A DNA stretch of 8,021 bases from JAMCXS01 sp964459065 (GTDB lineage: Bacteria > Acidobacteriota > Terriglobia > UBA7540), in contig CAYWMN010000173.1 in the NCBI GenBank assembly GCA_964459065.1, positions 1-8,021 on the forward strand, given 5' to 3'. The first letter of the stretch is position 1; each line of letters begins with the position of its first letter. The translations under genes and the position numbers were made by a program. This document shows, one piece after another, positions 5,342 to 8,021 of the stretch. The notes below the pieces were generated by a model that saw only the letters and a list, made by a program, of their open reading frames with translations, had not been told where the DNA came from and ran no database searches.

Positions 5342-6253
5342 TCAAGGAGCCCCGCTTCCAAGAAAGTACTCCACCGCTCTTTCGTACTCGGCGTTACCGG
5401 ATGTAAAACCTTCGCCGTGGCGATGTCCGGGCACCACCACCAGAACGCTTTGCGGGCTGGTGGAATGGGAGTACAACCGGCGCGCGGTTGCGGGGGGAAT
5501 ACGCCGGTCGCCTTGGACCGCAATAAAAAGGATGGGCCGGGGATTGATCAGCTTCACCGCCTTCCGTAAGTCAAAAGCTGAAGGGCTGAAACCGCCCCGC
5601 CACGCCGACCAATAGATCACTTCATCCGCAATGGGGAAGGAAGGCAGATGGAAAAGCATCCGGGCGTAATGAGCAATGACGTGGCGAAAAGAAAGGAATG
5701 AACTGTCGGAGATGACCGCCGCCACCTGGGAAGACTGCGATGCCGCCATCAAGGCCGCAGCAGCGCCCATTGACACGCCCCACAAGATAACAGGGCGAGG
5801 CGCTTTTTCATGGATGAGAGCGTCGTGGACGGCCGCAAGGACGTCGAGGCGCTCCTTGTAACCGAGCGTACCCATCGTCCCGCCGCTTTCGCCGGCGTGA
5901 CGAAAATCAAAAAGCAGGCCGTCATATCCCAGGCGATGGCCAAACACCTCCATGGGCAGCATTTCCACGCGGGTGCGATTATGGCCGTGGCAATAGATGA
6001 TAGTTCCTCTGGCATGGGTTCCGGCGGGCACGTACCAGCCCTTCAGCAGAATGCCGTCCGAGGAATGGAATTCGATATCGTGGTATTGCAGGCCAAAAGA
6101 CTGGGGCGTCCTGCCGTCATTGGGATCATGAAAGTGGTACGCCCGGGTGGTCACCACCCCGGTAAAAAACCACGGCACCACAACCAGCGCAAACAGCAGA
6201 AACGATCCCAGTAAACCCAGCAGGATATTCCGGCGGGCTCGGTGTTTTGCCAA
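5342..6253 (-). CDS. Membrane-anchored alpha/beta hydrolase
   Basis: This serine hydrolase of the alpha/beta fold resembles the S33/BAAT-like group with an N-terminal anchor. The 303-aa protein has a basic head, one hydrophobic segment (about 10-33) that should hold it in the inner membrane, and a catalytic domain outside. Visible motifs are YCHGHN (oxyanion region, about 87-92), FDFRHAGES (about 115-123), the nucleophile elbow GVSMG (Ser161), the acid Asp249 in VQGDRRIP, and His277 or His279 in PGHRHGEG. The triad appears complete. The substrate is unknown; esterase, lipase or peptidase activity is possible. Two TTG starts compete: 6253, with GAGAGG (+ 6261-6266) seven bases upstream, is preferred over 6259, which sits one base from that site. 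It is the last gene of a minus-strand group, 36 bp after the transporter. Confidence 0.85.
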   Translation of the reverse strand: MAKHRARRNILLGLLGSFLLFALVVVPWFFTGVVTTRAYHFHDPNDGRTPQSFGLQYHDIEFHSSDGILLKGWYVPAGTHARGTIIYCHGHNRTRVEMLPMEVFGHRLGYDGLLFDFRHAGESGGTMGTLGYKERLDVLAAVHDALIHEKAPRPVILWGVSMGAAAALMAASQSSQVAAVISDSSFLSFRHVIAHYARMLFHLPSFPIADEVIYWSAWRGGFSPSAFDLRKAVKLINPRPILFIAVQGDRRIPPATARRLYSHSTSPQSVLVVVPGHRHGEGFTSGNAEYERAVEYFLGSGAP

Positions 6254-6289
6254 TTTCAAACCTCTCGAAGGAACTCTGCCGGTTGGGGC

Positions 6290-7483
6290 TTAATCCTGCC
6301 CGGACAAGTTCCCTTCAGCCTCCGGTCGGGGCTCGACGATATGGGTGGCCAGAAGCAGCGCCACCAGAAAAGTCATGGTTGCGCAGACAGTTGTCACGGC
6401 AATGTAACCGTGCCGTTCGAACAGCGCTCCTCCGGCCAGAACCACCAGCCCGATTCCCGACTGCGAAAAAACATTCCTCAAGGCGATAAACGAACCCCGC
6501 TCGGAGCTGGGAACCAGCTCCGTCATCAGGGCGGTCAGCGGACCCTGCCGGAAGGCAGCCCCGAGGCTGGCGAAGCCGAAAACCACCAGAAGCGCTATCC
6601 CCCAGGGGAAAAGCGGAACCAAAGCCACCGCGAGCGCCAGCAGAATGTTGCTGAAAATTGAAACCGGCCGCTTTCCCCAACGGTCCGACAGGCTGCCGGC
6701 CACCGGAGCCCCGATGGCAGCCACCAAACCGCCCAGCATGAAAACCCAGCCGATGGTTCCGGTGGTAACGCCGAAGGACTGGTTCAACCACTGGCCGATA
6801 TAAAAGATAAACCCATAGAGCCCCCCGGAAACCAGGAAGGCAATCACCAGACCTGCGGCGGTATCGCGGCGGGCAAAAAAAGACCGGCAGGCGCGGAAGG
6901 TGGAACGCCATTTTCCCGAAGCGTGCCGGCTTTCTCGTTTTTCCCGCGGAAGTCTCGTGGAAAACAGAGCCACCCCAACGGCCATCACAGCAAAAAAGTT
7001 GAACGTGGCGCGCCAGCCCAGCCGGCCGGCAATCTGGGCGGCCAGAGGAACTCCCAGGATCGGCGCAACAAAGTAAGCGGTGGAAATCAGGCTGAGAGCC
7101 CGGCCGCGCACGCTGTAGTGAAACCAGTCGCCGGCAAAAGCGATGGCGCAGGTTGAGATGGCGCCCGCTCCCAGGCCGGTCAGTCCACGCGCCAGGGTTA
7201 AACCAAAAAAGCTCCCGGCCCCCGCCGCCATCCAGGAACCGGCGCCAAAGACCAGAGCACCCAGGATCAAAAAGGGCTTTCGCCCGTAATGGTCGGAGGC
7301 AATGCCGGTAAACAGCGAGGCCGCCGCAGCCGCCACGGAATAAAAAGCCGCCAGCCACCCTGCCTGTTCGACGGTGATGTGTAAGGAGCCGATTAAGAGC
7401 GGAAGAAGGGCGGGAATCGTCTGGTTGTCGGCCAGCCCCAGAAACAGCAAAAGAAACAGATTGCCGATGATCAGTAGGTCCAC
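6290..7483 (-). CDS. Major facilitator superfamily exporter (12 TM, drug:H+ antiporter-like)
   Basis: This inner-membrane secondary transporter is probably a proton-driven efflux protein. It has about 12 hydrophobic segments in two halves, with a basic loop in the middle (RLPREKRESR). The MFS motif A is seen after TM2 as GIASDHYGRKP (about 60-70), with a degenerate copy in the second half, GSLSDRWGKRP. APILGVPLAAQIAGRLGWRATF-like sequence after TM5, of which GRLGWRATF is typical of the DHA1/Bcr-type group, supports export rather than sugar uptake. The length (397 aa) is normal. The start is taken as GTG at 7483 because GAGG lies seven bases upstream (+ 7491-7494). A TTG at 7513 would add ten residues but has no close ribosome site. 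It lies between the CxxC protein gene and the hydrolase gene on the same strand. The substrate cannot be predicted. Confidence 0.87.
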   Translation of the reverse strand: MDLLIIGNLFLLLFLGLADNQTIPALLPLLIGSLHITVEQAGWLAAFYSVAAAAASLFTGIASDHYGRKPFLILGALVFGAGSWMAAGAGSFFGLTLARGLTGLGAGAISTCAIAFAGDWFHYSVRGRALSLISTAYFVAPILGVPLAAQIAGRLGWRATFNFFAVMAVGVALFSTRLPREKRESRHASGKWRSTFRACRSFFARRDTAAGLVIAFLVSGGLYGFIFYIGQWLNQSFGVTTGTIGWVFMLGGLVAAIGAPVAGSLSDRWGKRPVSIFSNILLALAVALVPLFPWGIALLVVFGFASLGAAFRQGPLTALMTELVPSSERGSFIALRNVFSQSGIGLVVLAGGALFERHGYIAVTTVCATMTFLVALLLATHIVEPRPEAEGNLSGQD

Positions 7484-7490
7484 CCGGAAT

Positions 7491-7494
7491 CCTC
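7491..7494 (-). promoter_or_regulatory. Ribosome site favouring the GTG start of the transporter
   Basis: GAGG on the minus strand lies seven bases before the GTG at 7483-7481. The longer alternative start (TTG at 7513) has its nearest GGAG about 18 bases upstream, which is too far. Confidence 0.4.
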
Positions 7495-7581
7495 GGGAAG
7501 CGCCGGCCGCCAAACTCGAAAAGTCAGGACTCCGAGCCTCAACCAGAACCCTTCTGGCCCGCAGGGTCGGCTGGGCGGCCT

Positions 7582-7920
7582 CTACTCAAAGTGGTGAAGA
7601 TCGAGATGGACCGCCGCTTTGTCAGACATATCGACGACGCTGGCGGCGCCGATCCCGACGGCCACGACGATGGCGTCTGAAATCTCCTGCTTGGAAGCGC
7701 CGAGTTCGAGCGCCTTCTTGATGTGCCCTCGCGCGCAACCCTCGCACTTGGCCACCAGGGAGCAAGCCAGCGCGATCAGTTCCTTCGTCTTGGCATCCAG
7801 GGTGGTCGAAGTGTAATAGGTCTCTTTGTAAAACGATTTATAGATATTCCGAAATCGAGGCTCAATCATACTCATCGAGCTGGGAGTCGTTTTCAGCTTC
7901 TCAGAATCGCCTTTCGCCAT
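7582..7920 (-). CDS. Carboxymuconolactone decarboxylase / AhpD-like family protein
   Basis: This is a small all-helical protein of the CMD/AhpD family. Members are either decarboxylases of the protocatechuate pathway or, when they carry a CxxC pair, thiol-dependent peroxidase/reductase-like proteins. The 112-aa product shows TKELIALACSLVAKC (45-59), the redox-type pair CEGC (Cys59, Cys62) and a following His66 in GHIKKAL, then the family segment GASKQEISDAIVVA (74-87). The CxxC-x3-H pattern favours an AhpD-like redox role over decarboxylation. The tail is HLDLHHFE. The ATG start has GAGGAG five bases upstream (+ 7926-7931). It is the first gene of the minus-strand group, about 98 bp before the transporter. 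Bacillithiol made through bshA could be a redox partner in the same cell, but this is only inference. Confidence 0.88.
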   Translation of the reverse strand: MAKGDSEKLKTTPSSMSMIEPRFRNIYKSFYKETYYTSTTLDAKTKELIALACSLVAKCEGCARGHIKKALELGASKQEISDAIVVAVGIGAASVVDMSDKAAVHLDLHHFE

Positions 7921-7942
7921 AAATACTCCTCGGGCGTTTCAA

Positions 7943-7973
7943 ATTAGGCAGGACTCTCCGGGTAGCATGACAA
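7943..7973 (-). promoter_or_regulatory. Weak promoter candidate for the CMD-transporter-hydrolase group
   Basis: Read on the minus strand, TTGTCA (7973-7968) is followed by CCTAAT (7948-7943) with a 19-bp spacer, longer than ideal. It is the best pair in the 101 bp upstream of the first gene. No gene or other structure is seen from 7921 to the window end. Confidence 0.22.
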
Positions 7974-8021
7974 GAACACTCCAGCCCCGACCTCCCAGGG
8001 AACAGATCGGCCCCGCCGTTC

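Noticed and set aside
5137..5523. 128-residue open frame on the minus strand
   Set aside because: It overlaps the hydrolase C-terminus in another frame, has no family features, and its remainder runs through the repeat-bearing non-coding stretch.
6315..7358. 347-residue open frame on the minus strand
   Set aside because: It is a shadow of the transporter gene in another frame. It is Arg/Gly-rich and lacks the membrane segments of the true product.
7374..7721. 115-residue open frame on the + strand
   Set aside because: It lies across the transporter and CxxC-protein genes on the opposite strand and is Arg-rich, typical of an antisense shadow.

Overview
The window looks like a chromosomal segment of a moderately GC-rich bacterium, most plausibly an acidobacterium. 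This is inferred from the combination of a BshA-type bacillithiol glycosyltransferase, a divergent Hfq with long terminal extensions, an orphan TadG-like pilus-assembly protein and frequent TTG/GTG starts. No rRNA, tRNA or CRISPR array was seen.

Left half, + strand (1-3081): the C-terminal two thirds of DNA polymerase III delta' (holB, cut by the window edge); a 285-bp leader with a promoter-like pair and a palindrome; an Hfq-like RNA chaperone; a small exported protein of unknown function that appears to start at TTG; and bshA, which makes the first intermediate of bacillithiol. These genes share a direction, but their spacings (285, 123 and 33 bp) suggest at least two transcription units.

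Middle (3082-5341): bshA converges on a minus-strand gene for a TadG-like protein with an N-terminal anchor and 14 cysteines. Behind its start lies 759 bp without a convincing gene. That stretch holds a promoter candidate, a leader with two mutually exclusive hairpins, a 12-bp perfect palindrome, a strong hairpin, and a short repeat block that may be an insertion-sequence end or scar.

Right half, minus strand (5342-7920): transcribed right to left, an AhpD/carboxymuconolactone-decarboxylase-like protein with a CxxC motif, a 12-TM major facilitator exporter, and a membrane-anchored alpha/beta hydrolase. Spacing is consistent with one operon. A role in detoxification, efflux or hydrolysis of a small molecule is an inference from the gene set only.

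No single striking new system is evident. The best leads are the altered RNA-binding residues and tails of the Hfq-like protein, the unrecognised exported protein, the structured non-coding stretch 4583-5341, and the three-gene minus-strand operon.
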